This document shows, piece by piece, positions 24,711-33,862 of a stretch of DNA of 64,000 nucleotides (positions are counted from its first letter, which is position 1; each line of letters begins with the position of its first letter). Source of the stretch: Flavobacteriales bacterium UBA4110 (GTDB lineage: Bacteria; Bacteroidota; Bacteroidia; Flavobacteriales; Weeksellaceae); assembly GCA_002383165.1 (NCBI GenBank), contig DFXK01000002.1:115318-179317 (forward strand), in the 5' to 3' direction. The notes beneath the pieces are model-generated. The model was not told where the DNA came from. It did not search any database and was given only the letters and a program-made list of their open reading frames with translations. The position numbers were made by a program, and so were the translations under genes.

Positions 24711-25790
24711 TTATTTATCAATCATAATGTGATTCTGGACTTCGATACTTTCTTCGTGGATGGCTTTGAAAACTTTTTCTATGAATTCCTGAGACATTCC
24801 TGTTTCAAAGGCTTTTTGAGTTGCATATTCTGTAATGACTTTCCAACGCTCTGGCTGAAAAATAGCGATATTGTTCTCTTTTTTCAGTGTTCCGATTTTC
24901 TCAGAAATCTTCATTCTTTGAGATAATAACTCAATTAATTGAAAATCCATGTCGCTGATTAAAGTTCTGTGTTTTCCCATTTCGTCCTCATATCCGGAAA
25001 TGTCGGAATTACGAACCTGAAGATTGTTTATCATCTCTGCCAAAACTTCTGGTGTGATTTGCTGAGCGGCATCACTCCACGCATTATCTGGGTCGCAGTG
25101 ACTTTCGATAATCGCACCTTGGTAACCAACATTGAAAGCTTCTTGCGCAACGCCTGCCAAACCAGTTCTGTTGCCACATATGTGTGAAGGATCGATGAAC
25201 AAAGGAATATTAGGAAATTGATTTTTGAAGTCTAAAGCAATTTGCCAGTTCGGAATATTTCTGTATTTCGTTTTTTGATAAGTTGAAAAACCTCTGTGAA
25301 TGGCGCCGATATTTTCTATACCTTGACCCAAAAGTCTTTCCAAAGCACCAATCCAAAGCGCCAAATCTGGATTAACCGGATTTTTCACCAAAACAGGTTT
25401 ATCAGTTCCTCTCAACGCTTGCGCAATCTCTTGAACTGTGAATGGGTTAACCGTAGAGCGTGCTCCAATCCAAAGAATATCTACATCTGCCTCCAATGCT
25501 GCGAAAACGTGGTGTGCATTCGCAACTTCAGTCGCTGTTTTGAAACCGAATTCTTCCTTTACTTTTTTCAACCAGTTAAGACCGATTACGCCTACGCCTT
25601 CGAAACCGTTTGGTTTGGTTCTAGGCTTCCAAATTCCTGCACGGAAAGCTGAGATTTCTGCACCACTTTCTTTCAGTCTTTTAGCTGTTTCCAACATTTG
25701 AGATTCGCTTTCTGCACTACAAGGACCCGCAATAATCATTGGGCTTGCGAAGTCTTGTATCCAACCGTTCTTTAATTCGTTTAAGTTCAT
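24711..25790 (-). CDS. Bifunctional DAHP synthase / chorismate mutase type II
   Basis: Catalyses the first step of the shikimate pathway (phosphoenolpyruvate + erythrose 4-phosphate to DAHP) and, through its C-terminal part, chorismate to prephenate. Residues 1-265 form the AroA-beta/KDO8P-like barrel (MIIAGPCSAESESQMLE, AFRAGIWKPRTKPNGFEGVG, FIDPSHICGNRTG). Residues about 270-355 are an AroQ-type chorismate mutase (LISDMDFQLIELLSQRMKI, and PERW). This fusion is known in Bacteroidota, where the mutase domain mediates allosteric control by prephenate in related enzymes; its use here is inferred. No clear -7 box lies close upstream. Confidence 0.93.
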   Translation of the reverse strand: MNLNELKNGWIQDFASPMIIAGPCSAESESQMLETAKRLKESGAEISAFRAGIWKPRTKPNGFEGVGVIGLNWLKKVKEEFGFKTATEVANAHHVFAALEADVDILWIGARSTVNPFTVQEIAQALRGTDKPVLVKNPVNPDLALWIGALERLLGQGIENIGAIHRGFSTYQKTKYRNIPNWQIALDFKNQFPNIPLFIDPSHICGNRTGLAGVAQEAFNVGYQGAIIESHCDPDNAWSDAAQQITPEVLAEMINNLQVRNSDISGYEDEMGKHRTLISDMDFQLIELLSQRMKISEKIGTLKKENNIAIFQPERWKVITEYATQKAFETGMSQEFIEKVFKAIHEESIEVQNHIMIDK

Positions 25791-26163
25791 ATTTTTAAAA
25801 TTTATATATTTTTAAATTAATGCAATAGTGTATCAGTTATAAATCTTGATTTATAATTCTTTTTCAAAAAGTACCGTTAAAAAAATTTTAAATGTGTTAC
25901 GGAATTTGAAATTGTTCCGCGCGTTTTTGAGAAAGAAATTCAATTAGCTATACCAATAAAATCGATAATAGGTTCTGAAATTTCCGTAATAAAATCCAAA
26001 AAAGCTAAATAATCTGTCAAAAGAAATGACAGATTCTGAAGTTGTAAAATATGGAAATTGGTTTGATTCCATTTTATAAATCCTTTGTGGAAGGACTTTT
26101 AACTTATTTTGGTTAATATTTTTTCCTTCTTTCGTTGAAGAAATATTTAACAAATATATAAAT
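25791..26163. other. Intergenic region between dnaX and the DAHP synthase gene
   Basis: It contains an orphan -7 box (TATATTTG on the reverse strand, 26151-26158) and a hairpin with a 9-bp stem (AATCTGTCA/TGACAGATT, 26011-26035) lacking a T run. On the reverse strand a start-less frame of about 50 codons ends in LDFITEISEPIIDFIG, which looks protein-like and may be a gene remnant. A 69-codon ORF in another frame has no recognisable features. Confidence 0.4.
26011..26035. other. Hairpin upstream of the DAHP synthase gene
   Basis: AATCTGTCA, loop AAAGAAA, TGACAGATT. It is about 220 bases before the start codon. A role as a leader structure or a weak terminator of dnaX is possible. Confidence 0.4.
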
Positions 26164-27878
26164 TTATGTCAAATCAAACTTCATTAAATCATCTAAATCT
26201 TTCAATAAAGGATTAATCTTCACAAATTTATCAAAGATTTTTCTTTTGGTCATCACTTCTTTTTTGATGGTTAAGTCCGTTCGATAATCAATTTCAAATT
26301 TAAAATTATTGACTTTATGTCTGAAATGGTTAAAAAACTCTGGACTGATTCTATCAAATTCTGATTTAGCAAATTCCGACGAATACTTTACTATCACAAG
26401 ATTCTCATCAGATTTTTCCATCTTAAAACTGCTGATAGCATTGTAAAGGAATGTATTGGTTTTTGACGTATTTTTTAGAAAAATTTCCCATTCTCTGTCC
26501 AAATCCGTTTGAGAAAAATGATTTGATGGAAGATTTTCATCTTTGACATCGGAAAATTCGTCTTTCTTGACTTCTTCTTTTTTTTCTAAAGCCGCTTTGA
26601 TACTGAATGGAGATGTGGAAGAATTTCTTGCAATTGGTTCCGATGCTTTCTGAATTACTTTTTTTGGTTCTTCAAAGGAAACTTTACTGGATGGTTGCTG
26701 GTTATGGGTTGTCTGTTCTTTAACCTCTGGTCTTGACTCTTCAGTCTTGATTCTTGGATCTTGAATAAGGTTAGCTTCAAGAAGCGGAGCTAATATTAAG
26801 AATTTTTTTTTTTAGCTTCTACACCTGCAGTTAGACTTGATAATTGCATTAGCGCAATCTCAACTGTCAATCTTGGGTTTTTGGAATTTTTATAATTGAT
26901 GTCTGCGAAGTTACAAATCTCGATTCCATCAATTAATTGTTGTGCAGACCATTTTTGAGATTGTTCAGCGAATTTGGACTTCGTTTTTTCCCCAACTTCG
27001 ATTAGATTCAGAGTTTTAGGATTTTGAGCCATCATCAGATCTCGGAAATGATTTCCTAATCCAGCAATGAAAATATGTGGATCAAATCCTTTTTTTACAA
27101 TCTCATCAAAAGCAGTCAAAACACCAGGAATATCGTTTTCTTTAGCCAAATCAACAATTTTCAGATATTGGTCGTAATCTAAAATATTGAGAACTTCCGC
27201 AGATTTCTCAAGTGTAATGTTTTTCTGAGAGAATGTACTCAATCTATCAAAAATAGACAAAGCATCTCTCAAAGCACCATCTGCTTTTTGAGCAATCAGA
27301 TAAAGCGCATCATCTTCATAAGTAATGCTTTCCTTCTCAGCAATTTTTCTAAGATGTTCCTGAATATCTTCAATCGTAATTCTCTTGAAATCATAGATTT
27401 GACATCTGGAAAGAATCGTTGGAATGATTTTATGTTTTTCTGTTGTCGCCAAGATGAAGATAGCGTGCGCAGGCGGTTCTTCCAAAGTTTTCAGAAATGC
27501 GTTGAAAGCTGCCTGAGACAACATATGAACCTCATCTATGATATAAACTTTATACTTACCAACCTGAGGCGCAAATCTTACTTGGTCAATCAGGTCACGG
27601 ATATCATCAACGGAGTTATTGGAAGCCGCATCTAATTCATAAATGTTAAATGCAAATCCATCATCATCCGCCGCACCAGACTTTTCATTGATTTTTCTAG
27701 CTAAGATTCTGGCGCAAGTTGTTTTACCAACTCCTCTTGGCCCACAGAATAATAAAGCCTGCGCTAACTGACTTTCGTCAATTGCATGTTCCAAAGTATC
27801 GGTAACGTGAGATTGCCCAACAACAGTGTCAAACTCTTGCGGACGATACTTGCGTGCGGATACGATGAAATTTTCCAT
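26164..27878 (-). CDS. dnaX: DNA polymerase III subunits gamma and tau; tau made by slippage at an A11 run
   Basis: Clamp-loader ATPase of the replicase. The zero frame (27878 to 26796) gives 360 residues ending EAKKKNS: an AAA+ domain with P-loop GPRGVGKTTCARIL (about 45), DEVHMLSQ (Walker B, about 115), a sensor region and the oligomerisation domain III, hence a gamma-like product. Downstream, the -1 frame is open from the A11 run (26803-26813) to 26164. It encodes an acidic, Pro/Ser/Lys-rich linker and a tau-like C-terminal domain ending DLDDLMKFDLT, 571 residues in all. The arrangement mirrors Thermus dnaX transcriptional slippage. A sequencing error of one A cannot be excluded. A -7 box stands four bases before the ATG. 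Confidence 0.88.
26796..27878 (-). CDS. dnaX: DnaX gamma-form reading frame (zero frame)
   Basis: This is the uninterrupted 360-residue product of dnaX if no slippage occurs: AAA+ ATPase domains I-III without the tau C-terminus. The stop TAA follows two codons after the A11 run. The length is close to gamma-type proteins that end soon after domain III. Confidence 0.8.
   Translation of the reverse strand: MENFIVSARKYRPQEFDTVVGQSHVTDTLEHAIDESQLAQALLFCGPRGVGKTTCARILARKINEKSGAADDDGFAFNIYELDAASNNSVDDIRDLIDQVRFAPQVGKYKVYIIDEVHMLSQAAFNAFLKTLEEPPAHAIFILATTEKHKIIPTILSRCQIYDFKRITIEDIQEHLRKIAEKESITYEDDALYLIAQKADGALRDALSIFDRLSTFSQKNITLEKSAEVLNILDYDQYLKIVDLAKENDIPGVLTAFDEIVKKGFDPHIFIAGLGNHFRDLMMAQNPKTLNLIEVGEKTKSKFAEQSQKWSAQQLIDGIEICNFADINYKNSKNPRLTVEIALMQLSSLTAGVEAKKKNS
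26803..26813 (-). other. A11 slippery run in dnaX
   Basis: Reverse strand GCT then eleven A then TTC. Adding one A, or a -1 ribosomal slip, joins the zero frame to the open tau frame (KFLILAPLLEAN). Confidence 0.75.
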
Positions 27879-27882
27879 TGTT

Positions 27883-27890
27883 CAAAAGTA
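27883..27890 (-). promoter_or_regulatory. -7 box of dnaX, predicted leaderless start
   Basis: Reverse strand TACTTTTG, then AACA, then ATG. The spacing places the transcription start at or next to the A of the start codon. Confidence 0.6.
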
Positions 27891-27945
27891 AGGATTAATT
27901 GTGAATTTTGGAAATGGTTTTTGGTATTGTGGGAATAATTTTTGA

Positions 27946-28018
27946 ACACATAGTTCACAAAGTTTTTTTACTTTAATTGAAATATTTTAGGTTCGCAAAG
28001 GCGTAAAACTTAGCAAAG
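27946..28018. repeat. Degenerate intergenic CACAAAG-type repeat
   Basis: It contains GAACACATAGTTCACAAAG and TTCGCAAAGGCGTAAAAC followed by TTAGCAAAG. The vocabulary matches the 9356-9494 element, but the copies are too decayed to align end to end. Confidence 0.35.
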
Positions 28019-28028
28019 AATGTATGAA

Positions 28029-28487
28029 TTATTCATCTTCATCCAGAAAATCCAATTCATTATCACTCTGGATATAATCAGGCGAAATTCCCGGTGGATT
28101 GAATAATCCCCAATTGTCAACGATATAATGGTTTGAATTAAAGCTAGAAATCCAATCGATGAATAGAAATCTGAATTCTTCAATTAAGTTTCTCACTAAA
28201 TTATAATATTTTGAATCAGAAAAACCAAAATACTCCAAAGTATTTCCTCCAACAAAAATATCTCTTGCTGCTTTTCTGATGATTGTAGCATTCTCCATTT
28301 TAATATCATAAAGCTTCACAGCTTCAGCACCACAAATTTTTGCTTGAATTGTCATAATATCACCTAACAAATTTTGTTTAATTGTTTGTAAATAATCATT
28401 ATCATCAGGAAGCAAACTTGTAATAGTTTCAAGGACATTAAAAATTTCTTGAGATTTTTTATAAATCGGTAATTCAAAGCATTCCAT
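28029..28487 (-). CDS. Conserved hypothetical helical protein
   Basis: A 152-residue soluble protein without signal peptide or membrane segment. It starts MECFELPIYKKSQEIFNVLE and is mostly amphipathic helices up to about residue 120, then a Pro/Gly-rich stretch (WGLFNPPGISPDYI) and an acidic end DFLDEDE. The first part recalls the four-helix bundle of 23S rRNA intervening-sequence proteins, but this is a weak impression. It lies downstream of the sucAB terminator and upstream of dnaX on the same strand. Function unknown. Confidence 0.65.
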   Translation of the reverse strand: MECFELPIYKKSQEIFNVLETITSLLPDDNDYLQTIKQNLLGDIMTIQAKICGAEAVKLYDIKMENATIIRKAARDIFVGGNTLEYFGFSDSKYYNLVRNLIEEFRFLFIDWISSFNSNHYIVDNWGLFNPPGISPDYIQSDNELDFLDEDE

Positions 28488-28516
28488 CTAAATTAAATTT
28501 TGAAATTAAATATAAC

Positions 28517-28548
28517 AAAAAAAGAGAGCAAAATTGCTCTCTTTTTTT
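28517..28548 (-). terminator. Terminator of the sucA-sucB unit
   Basis: AAAGAGAGCAA and TTGCTCTCTTT with long A and T runs, 21 bases after the sucB stop. Confidence 0.88.
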
Positions 28549-28568
28549 GTTATGCTGATTGTAAATTC

Positions 28569-29810
28569 TTACAATTCTAACGCTTTTCTTTCGTCACCAT
28601 CCATTAGGAATTCTACTGGATTGTCGATCGCTTCTTTCACAGCAACTAAGAAACCTACAGATTCTTTTCCGTCGATAATTCTGTGGTCATAAGACATCGC
28701 AACGTACATCATTGGTCTGATAACAACTTGTCCGTCAACAGCAACTGGTCTTTGGATGATGTTGTGCATTCCCAAGATTGCAGATTGAGGAGGATTGATA
28801 ATTGGTGTTGACATCATAGAACCGAAAGTTCCACCGTTGGTAATAGTGAAAGTTCCACCAGTCATTTCGTCAACAGTGATTTTACCGTCTCTAACTTTAG
28901 TTGCCAAATCTTTGATATTAGCTTCAACACCTCTAAGCGTCATATTTTCAGCATTTCTAAGAACAGGAACCATCAATCCTTTTGGTCCGGAAACCGCGAT
29001 AGAAATATCTGCAAAGTCATAATTGATTTTGAAATCGCCATCGATAGAAGCATTCACGTCTGGATAAAGTTTCAATGCTCTCGTTACAGCTTTTGTAAAG
29101 AAAGACATAAATCCAAGTCCGATACCGTGTTTAGCAGCGAATTCTTCTTTGTATTGTTTTCTGATTCTGAAGATTTCTGACATATCAACCTCGTTGAAAG
29201 TCGTCAGCATCGCTGTTTCATTTTTAACAGAAACCAATCTCGCAGCAATCTTTCTTCTAAGAACTGAAAGTTTTGTAGTTGTCTGAGCTCTGTTTCCACC
29301 TGCAGGAGCACTTCCCATTGCTGGAACAGACGCCGTTACAGCATCATCTTTTGTAATTCTGCCATCTCTGCCAGAACCTGTTACTTGAGATGCACTTATT
29401 CCTTTTTCATCAAGAATTTTTTTAGCAGCAGGCGAAGGCGTTTGTGACGCGTAAGTTTCAGTTTTAGCAGCTTCTGCTTTTACTGGAGCTGGTTCTTCTT
29501 TTTTAATTTCTGCTTTTGGCTCTTCTTTCGGTTTTTCTTCAGCTGGAGCCGCAGAACCTGTTGGTTTAGCTGCGTCCATATCAATAAGACAAACCACTTG
29601 TCCAACTTGTACTACTTCTCCTTCTTCAGCTTTCAAAGTAATAATTCCGCTTTGCTCAGCAGGAAGTTCCAAAGTTGCTTTGTCAGAATCTACTTCTGCA
29701 ATCGGCTGGTCTTTTTCTACATAATCACCGTCTTGTACTAACCACGTTGCAATTTCTACTTCTGTGATAGATTCTCCCGGTGAAGGAACTTTCATTTCTA
29801 ATATTGACAT
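28569..29810 (-). CDS. sucB: 2-oxoglutarate dehydrogenase E2, dihydrolipoyl succinyltransferase
   Basis: Core enzyme of the 2-oxoglutarate dehydrogenase complex in the TCA cycle; transfers succinyl from lipoamide to CoA. Of 413 residues, about 1-76 form one lipoyl domain with the lipoylated lysine in EVDSDKATLEL (Lys43). An Ala/Pro/Lys/Glu linker follows (80-130), then the E1/E3-binding domain (SPAAKKILDEKG, about 128), and the catalytic domain, with DHRIIDGKE near residue 384 carrying the His-Asp pair. It follows sucA after 66 bases, forming an operon. Confidence 0.96.
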   Translation of the reverse strand: MSILEMKVPSPGESITEVEIATWLVQDGDYVEKDQPIAEVDSDKATLELPAEQSGIITLKAEEGEVVQVGQVVCLIDMDAAKPTGSAAPAEEKPKEEPKAEIKKEEPAPVKAEAAKTETYASQTPSPAAKKILDEKGISASQVTGSGRDGRITKDDAVTASVPAMGSAPAGGNRAQTTTKLSVLRRKIAARLVSVKNETAMLTTFNEVDMSEIFRIRKQYKEEFAAKHGIGLGFMSFFTKAVTRALKLYPDVNASIDGDFKINYDFADISIAVSGPKGLMVPVLRNAENMTLRGVEANIKDLATKVRDGKITVDEMTGGTFTITNGGTFGSMMSTPIINPPQSAILGMHNIIQRPVAVDGQVVIRPMMYVAMSYDHRIIDGKESVGFLVAVKEAIDNPVEFLMDGDERKALEL

Positions 29811-29876
29811 ACTAATATTTGTTTTTAATTTCAGAATAATCCGAAGATTATTATTCTTTATAGTTTATTAATTTTA

Positions 29877-32687
29877 TTAAGCTGTTACTGGTCTTTTTGC
29901 AGGTGCATCATCGGTTTGGAAAACATCATTGATGATTTTGGTTTGATTTTTCTCAAACATCTTATGACTTCCTGGCGCTGGCGTTCCACTAGCAACAGGA
30001 GAAATCACTTGAATACCTGTATCTCTGAAATTTCTTAAAATGAAACTCCAAGCACCCATATTTTCCGGTTCTTCCTGAGCCCAAATTAAATCTTTTCTGT
30101 TTTTATACTTATCAAAGATTGCATTGATGTTATCCATATTCAAAGGATATAGTTGCTCCACTCTTACCAACGCAACTTTATCATCATTAAGCTCTTCTTT
30201 TTTAGCCAATAAATCGTAGTACAATTTACCAGAACAAAGCACTAATCTTTCCACTTTTGCTGGATCAGCAGTTGGGTCATCTAAAATCGGCTGGAAACTT
30301 CCGTTTGCTAAATCTTCCAAAGGAGAAACCACTTTTGGATGTCTCAATAAAGATTTTGGTGTCATAATAACCAATGGTTTTCTGAATCCGAATTTCATCT
30401 GTCTTCTCATCAAGTGGAAATAGTTGGCTGGAGAAGTGATATTAGCAACGATGATATTTTCGTTAGCTGAAAGTGTCAAGAATCTTTCCAGTCTTGCAGA
30501 AGAGTGTTCCGCACCTTGACCTTCGGAACCATGTGGCAACATCATCACCAATCCGTTTTGGATTTTCCATTTTTCCTCAGCAGCAACCAAATATTGGTCA
30601 ACAATAATCTGAGCACCGTTGGTAAAATCTCCAAACTGAGCCTCCCAAATTGTCAAAGTTTTAGGCGCCGCCATAGCATAACCATAATCAAATCCTAAAA
30701 CACCGTATTCTGATAGGTGTGAGTTGTAAACATCAAATCTTTGTTCGTTGACCTGTCTTAGTGGAATGTATTCTTCTTCTGTATCTTCTGTTTTGACAAC
30801 AGCATGACGGTGAGAGAACGTTCCTCTTTCTACATCCTCACCAGAGATTCTTACATTGTAACCTTCTGTCAAAAGTGTAGCATACGCCAACAATTCTGCA
30901 ACTGCCCAATCCAATGAATTGCTTTCCACCATTTTGATTCGGTTTTCGAAAAGACGGGTAATTTTATTAATGAATTTCTTATCGCCCGGAAGTGTAGAAA
31001 TCTTAACCGCCAATTCTTTAAGTTTTTCTAAATCGAATTTTGTATCGATGGTAGAATTGGCAACAGCGCCTTTTCCTCCGATTGGGAAATCTGTCCAGTC
31101 ATCTTTCATAAAGATGTCCATTGTATTTCTTTCGATTTCTTTGGAAGCATCAAAGTTTTCATCTAATAAAGCCTTGAACTCCTGCTCCATTTTTTTCAAA
31201 ACTTCATCAGAAACCACATTTTCTTTAATCAAAAGTTCTTTGTAGATTTCTCTTGGATTTTGGTGTTTTGAAATTAATTTATAAAGATTTGGTTGAGTAA
31301 ATCTTGGTTCATCACCTTCGTTGTGACCATATTTTCTATAACCTAAAAGATCGATATAAACATCTTTACCAAACTTCGCACGGAAGTCTGCCGCAAATCT
31401 AATCGCGTGAACAACTGCTTCTACATCATCAGCATTGATGTGCATTACTGGAGAATCTGTAACTTTTGCAATATCTGTACAGTAAACAGAAGATCTTGCA
31501 TCTAAGAAGTTAGTAGTAAAAGAAACCTGATTATTCACAACGATATGAACAGTTCCACCCGTTCTGTAACCTTCCAGTTTCATCATCTGAGCGATTTCGT
31601 AAACGATACCTTGACCAGCAATAGCCCCGTCCCCGTGGATTACAATTGGTAAAACTTTGGAATAATCGTCTTTGTAAACGTTATCTACTTTCGCTCTACA
31701 AATCCCTTCTACAAGAGCACCAACCGTTTCAAGGTGGGAAGGATTTGGAGTAAGGTTGATTCTTACTTCTTCTCCATTTGCAGTCGTGATTTTTTTAGAT
31801 GAACCCAAGTGATACTTAACATCACCAGAGAAAACATCTTCTTCAAATTCTTTCCCTTCGAATTCTGAGAAAATCTGCTTGTAAGATTTCTGGAAAATAT
31901 TAGTCAAAACATTAAGACGACCTCTGTGAGCCATTCCAAGAACAACTTCGTCAACACCTAATTGAGAAGAACGCGTAATCAATTGGTCAAGTGCAGGAAT
32001 CAAAGATTCGCCTCCCTCCAAAGAAAAACGTTTTTGCCCTACGAATTTTGTATGCAAATAATTTTCAAACGCCACCGCTTGGTTTAATTTGAAAAGGATT
32101 TCTGTTTTTTCCTCAGCGGATAATGTAGGATGGTTTTCATTCACATTCACCCATTCCATAATCCATTTTTTCTCCTCAACATTTTGGATATGCATATACT
32201 CTACACCAATAGAATCACAATAGATGTTCTGAAGATGTGTAATAATCTCTTGCAAAGTTGCAGGACCAGGCATACCGGTCTGAGTTGCAGAATTGAATTT
32301 TTTGTTCAAATCTTCCTTAGACAAGCCAAAATTTTCTATATCAAGTGTTGGAAAGTAATGTCTTCTTTCTCTTACAGGATTGGTTTTTGTAAAAAGGTGA
32401 CCTCTCGACCTGTAAGCTTCGATTAGGTTCACTACTTTGAATTCTTTTGAAATATCTTCTGAAACAGCATTGTTTGTAACTGCTTGCTGAGCATATTGAA
32501 CTGGAGCTGATTGAGAAACGGACTGTGATGTCGCATCTTCATCGCTGTAATTTTCCAATGCAAAATCAAAACCTTGGAAAAAAGCTTTCCAAGAAGGTTC
32601 TAGAGCATCTGGGTATTTTTTGTACTGCTCGTACATATCATCTACTAACTGAGCATGTACGGCATTTAGAAATGAAAATTTATCCAT
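29877..32687 (-). CDS. sucA: 2-oxoglutarate dehydrogenase E1 component
   Basis: Thiamine-diphosphate enzyme that decarboxylates 2-oxoglutarate and passes succinyl to SucB. The 936 residues have the typical N-terminal segment (FLNAVHAQLVDDMYEQY), the active-site HRGRLN (about 256), and the ThDP-binding HGDGAIAGQGIVYEIAQ (about 352-368). The second half has GSEGQGAEHSSARLERFL. It is first in the sucA-sucB operon. A -7 box (TAAATTTG on this strand, 32733-32740) lies 45 bases before the ATG. Confidence 0.97.
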   Translation of the reverse strand: MDKFSFLNAVHAQLVDDMYEQYKKYPDALEPSWKAFFQGFDFALENYSDEDATSQSVSQSAPVQYAQQAVTNNAVSEDISKEFKVVNLIEAYRSRGHLFTKTNPVRERRHYFPTLDIENFGLSKEDLNKKFNSATQTGMPGPATLQEIITHLQNIYCDSIGVEYMHIQNVEEKKWIMEWVNVNENHPTLSAEEKTEILFKLNQAVAFENYLHTKFVGQKRFSLEGGESLIPALDQLITRSSQLGVDEVVLGMAHRGRLNVLTNIFQKSYKQIFSEFEGKEFEEDVFSGDVKYHLGSSKKITTANGEEVRINLTPNPSHLETVGALVEGICRAKVDNVYKDDYSKVLPIVIHGDGAIAGQGIVYEIAQMMKLEGYRTGGTVHIVVNNQVSFTTNFLDARSSVYCTDIAKVTDSPVMHINADDVEAVVHAIRFAADFRAKFGKDVYIDLLGYRKYGHNEGDEPRFTQPNLYKLISKHQNPREIYKELLIKENVVSDEVLKKMEQEFKALLDENFDASKEIERNTMDIFMKDDWTDFPIGGKGAVANSTIDTKFDLEKLKELAVKISTLPGDKKFINKITRLFENRIKMVESNSLDWAVAELLAYATLLTEGYNVRISGEDVERGTFSHRHAVVKTEDTEEEYIPLRQVNEQRFDVYNSHLSEYGVLGFDYGYAMAAPKTLTIWEAQFGDFTNGAQIIVDQYLVAAEEKWKIQNGLVMMLPHGSEGQGAEHSSARLERFLTLSANENIIVANITSPANYFHLMRRQMKFGFRKPLVIMTPKSLLRHPKVVSPLEDLANGSFQPILDDPTADPAKVERLVLCSGKLYYDLLAKKEELNDDKVALVRVEQLYPLNMDNINAIFDKYKNRKDLIWAQEEPENMGAWSFILRNFRDTGIQVISPVASGTPAPGSHKMFEKNQTKIINDVFQTDDAPAKRPVTA

Positions 32688-32732
32688 TATTACAGATTAT
32701 CTGTTAAAATTTTAATTTTAAATAATTGCCAA

Positions 32733-32740
32733 CAAATTTA
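32733..32740 (-). promoter_or_regulatory. -7 box of the sucAB operon
   Basis: Reverse strand TAAATTTG matches the consensus. No TTG is present at -33 distance. Confidence 0.5.
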
Positions 32741-32813
32741 CTAAATTTTTGCGGACTAATGTTTAAAGGAATGATTTATTCCAGTAAATATACATGATAT
32801 TTATCAGATTTTT

Positions 32814-33848
32814 TTATCGATAAACTGGCAGAGACAATTTGAGTTTTACATCTTGATTATCAACCGGTTCTTCCAAGAACTCTTCCATTAGCTGACCGTT
32901 TCTCAAAGTATCTTTTTTAGCCTTTTTCAAAAGCTCCTGAATATTTTTCACACGGTTGTTATAATTCCCTTGATAATAGATGTAATAAACTTTGGAAGGG
33001 TTGAGTGTTTGGAAACTGAAATTGTTATCGCTCACAGAAATCCTTTTCGACAATGGAACACCATAGAAATAAGACACTTCTTTATCTTTCAGGTTAGCTG
33101 GATTAGTAAGCATCACAGGCATCCCAAATTCATCATCTTTTTTTCCTAAATCAGATTTCACATAATTCACCACTTTTCCATGATTCATTATAACGTTTTT
33201 GAAAAGAATATCTTTGGTACTTCTGGTGCTGACATTGACACCTAAAAGCAATTCTCCCTCTCTATTTTCAACCATAATACTATCGTATTTGATTGAGGCT
33301 AATTTCTGATCTCTATCAACTTTGTTCCCTAATAACTGATAAAGATTCTTCATACTCTTATCAATATTCTCTACGAAAAAATCTTCCGCCAGAAGATTAA
33401 TAGAACGTTTAAGATAACTGCGTTTTGGAGTATGGATGTTCCAGAATATTTTCGTTTTTGTTCCTTCTGGTATGAATTTCACATCAATCAGATAAGGATT
33501 ATTATTTTTTCCTTCGAAAAGCTGATAACGTATTGTTTTGCCGGGATTGGAGTATCGTATAAAAAAATCTCCTGACTCGCTACTCGATTTATCAGTATAT
33601 TTCATAGAACTGCCTTTCCCTTCGTAGGGTGTAAAGAAAGAATAACTCACATCTTTTTTTTCGGTAAAAAAATCATTCCAAGATGAGAAATTCTGTAAGT
33701 TATTAAACTGTGGAAATACTTTTTCTATGGGATAATTGATTTCTGACTGGTGAGTAAAACTTTTGCTTTCATCAACAAAATTCATAGACAATGAATACAG
33801 TCCGAAAAGACAAAGTACTACAATGATGATAAATTTGAACCAACGCAT
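32814..33848 (-). CDS. Membrane-anchored SRPBCC-fold protein
   Basis: A 344-residue protein with an N-terminal hydrophobic anchor (WFKFIIIVVLCLFGLYSL, about 3-20). Residues about 30-175 look like an SRPBCC/START-type ligand-binding domain: INYPIEKVFPQFNNLQNFSSWNDFF is the usual first strand and helix. Residues 190-344 have GyrI-like features but no motif I can name. It follows tamL by 14 bases, so the two are co-transcribed. A role in envelope lipid handling is suggested only by that context. Confidence 0.7.
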   Translation of the reverse strand: MRWFKFIIIVVLCLFGLYSLSMNFVDESKSFTHQSEINYPIEKVFPQFNNLQNFSSWNDFFTEKKDVSYSFFTPYEGKGSSMKYTDKSSSESGDFFIRYSNPGKTIRYQLFEGKNNNPYLIDVKFIPEGTKTKIFWNIHTPKRSYLKRSINLLAEDFFVENIDKSMKNLYQLLGNKVDRDQKLASIKYDSIMVENREGELLLGVNVSTRSTKDILFKNVIMNHGKVVNYVKSDLGKKDDEFGMPVMLTNPANLKDKEVSYFYGVPLSKRISVSDNNFSFQTLNPSKVYYIYYQGNYNNRVKNIQELLKKAKKDTLRNGQLMEEFLEEPVDNQDVKLKLSLPVYR

Positions 33849-33862
33849 TTTAAAAAAAATAA

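Noticed and set aside
25944..26153. ORF of 69 codons between dnaX and the DAHP synthase gene
   Set aside because: No recognisable domain, aromatic-rich low-complexity translation, and another frame over the same bases looks more protein-like. Kept only as an intergenic note.
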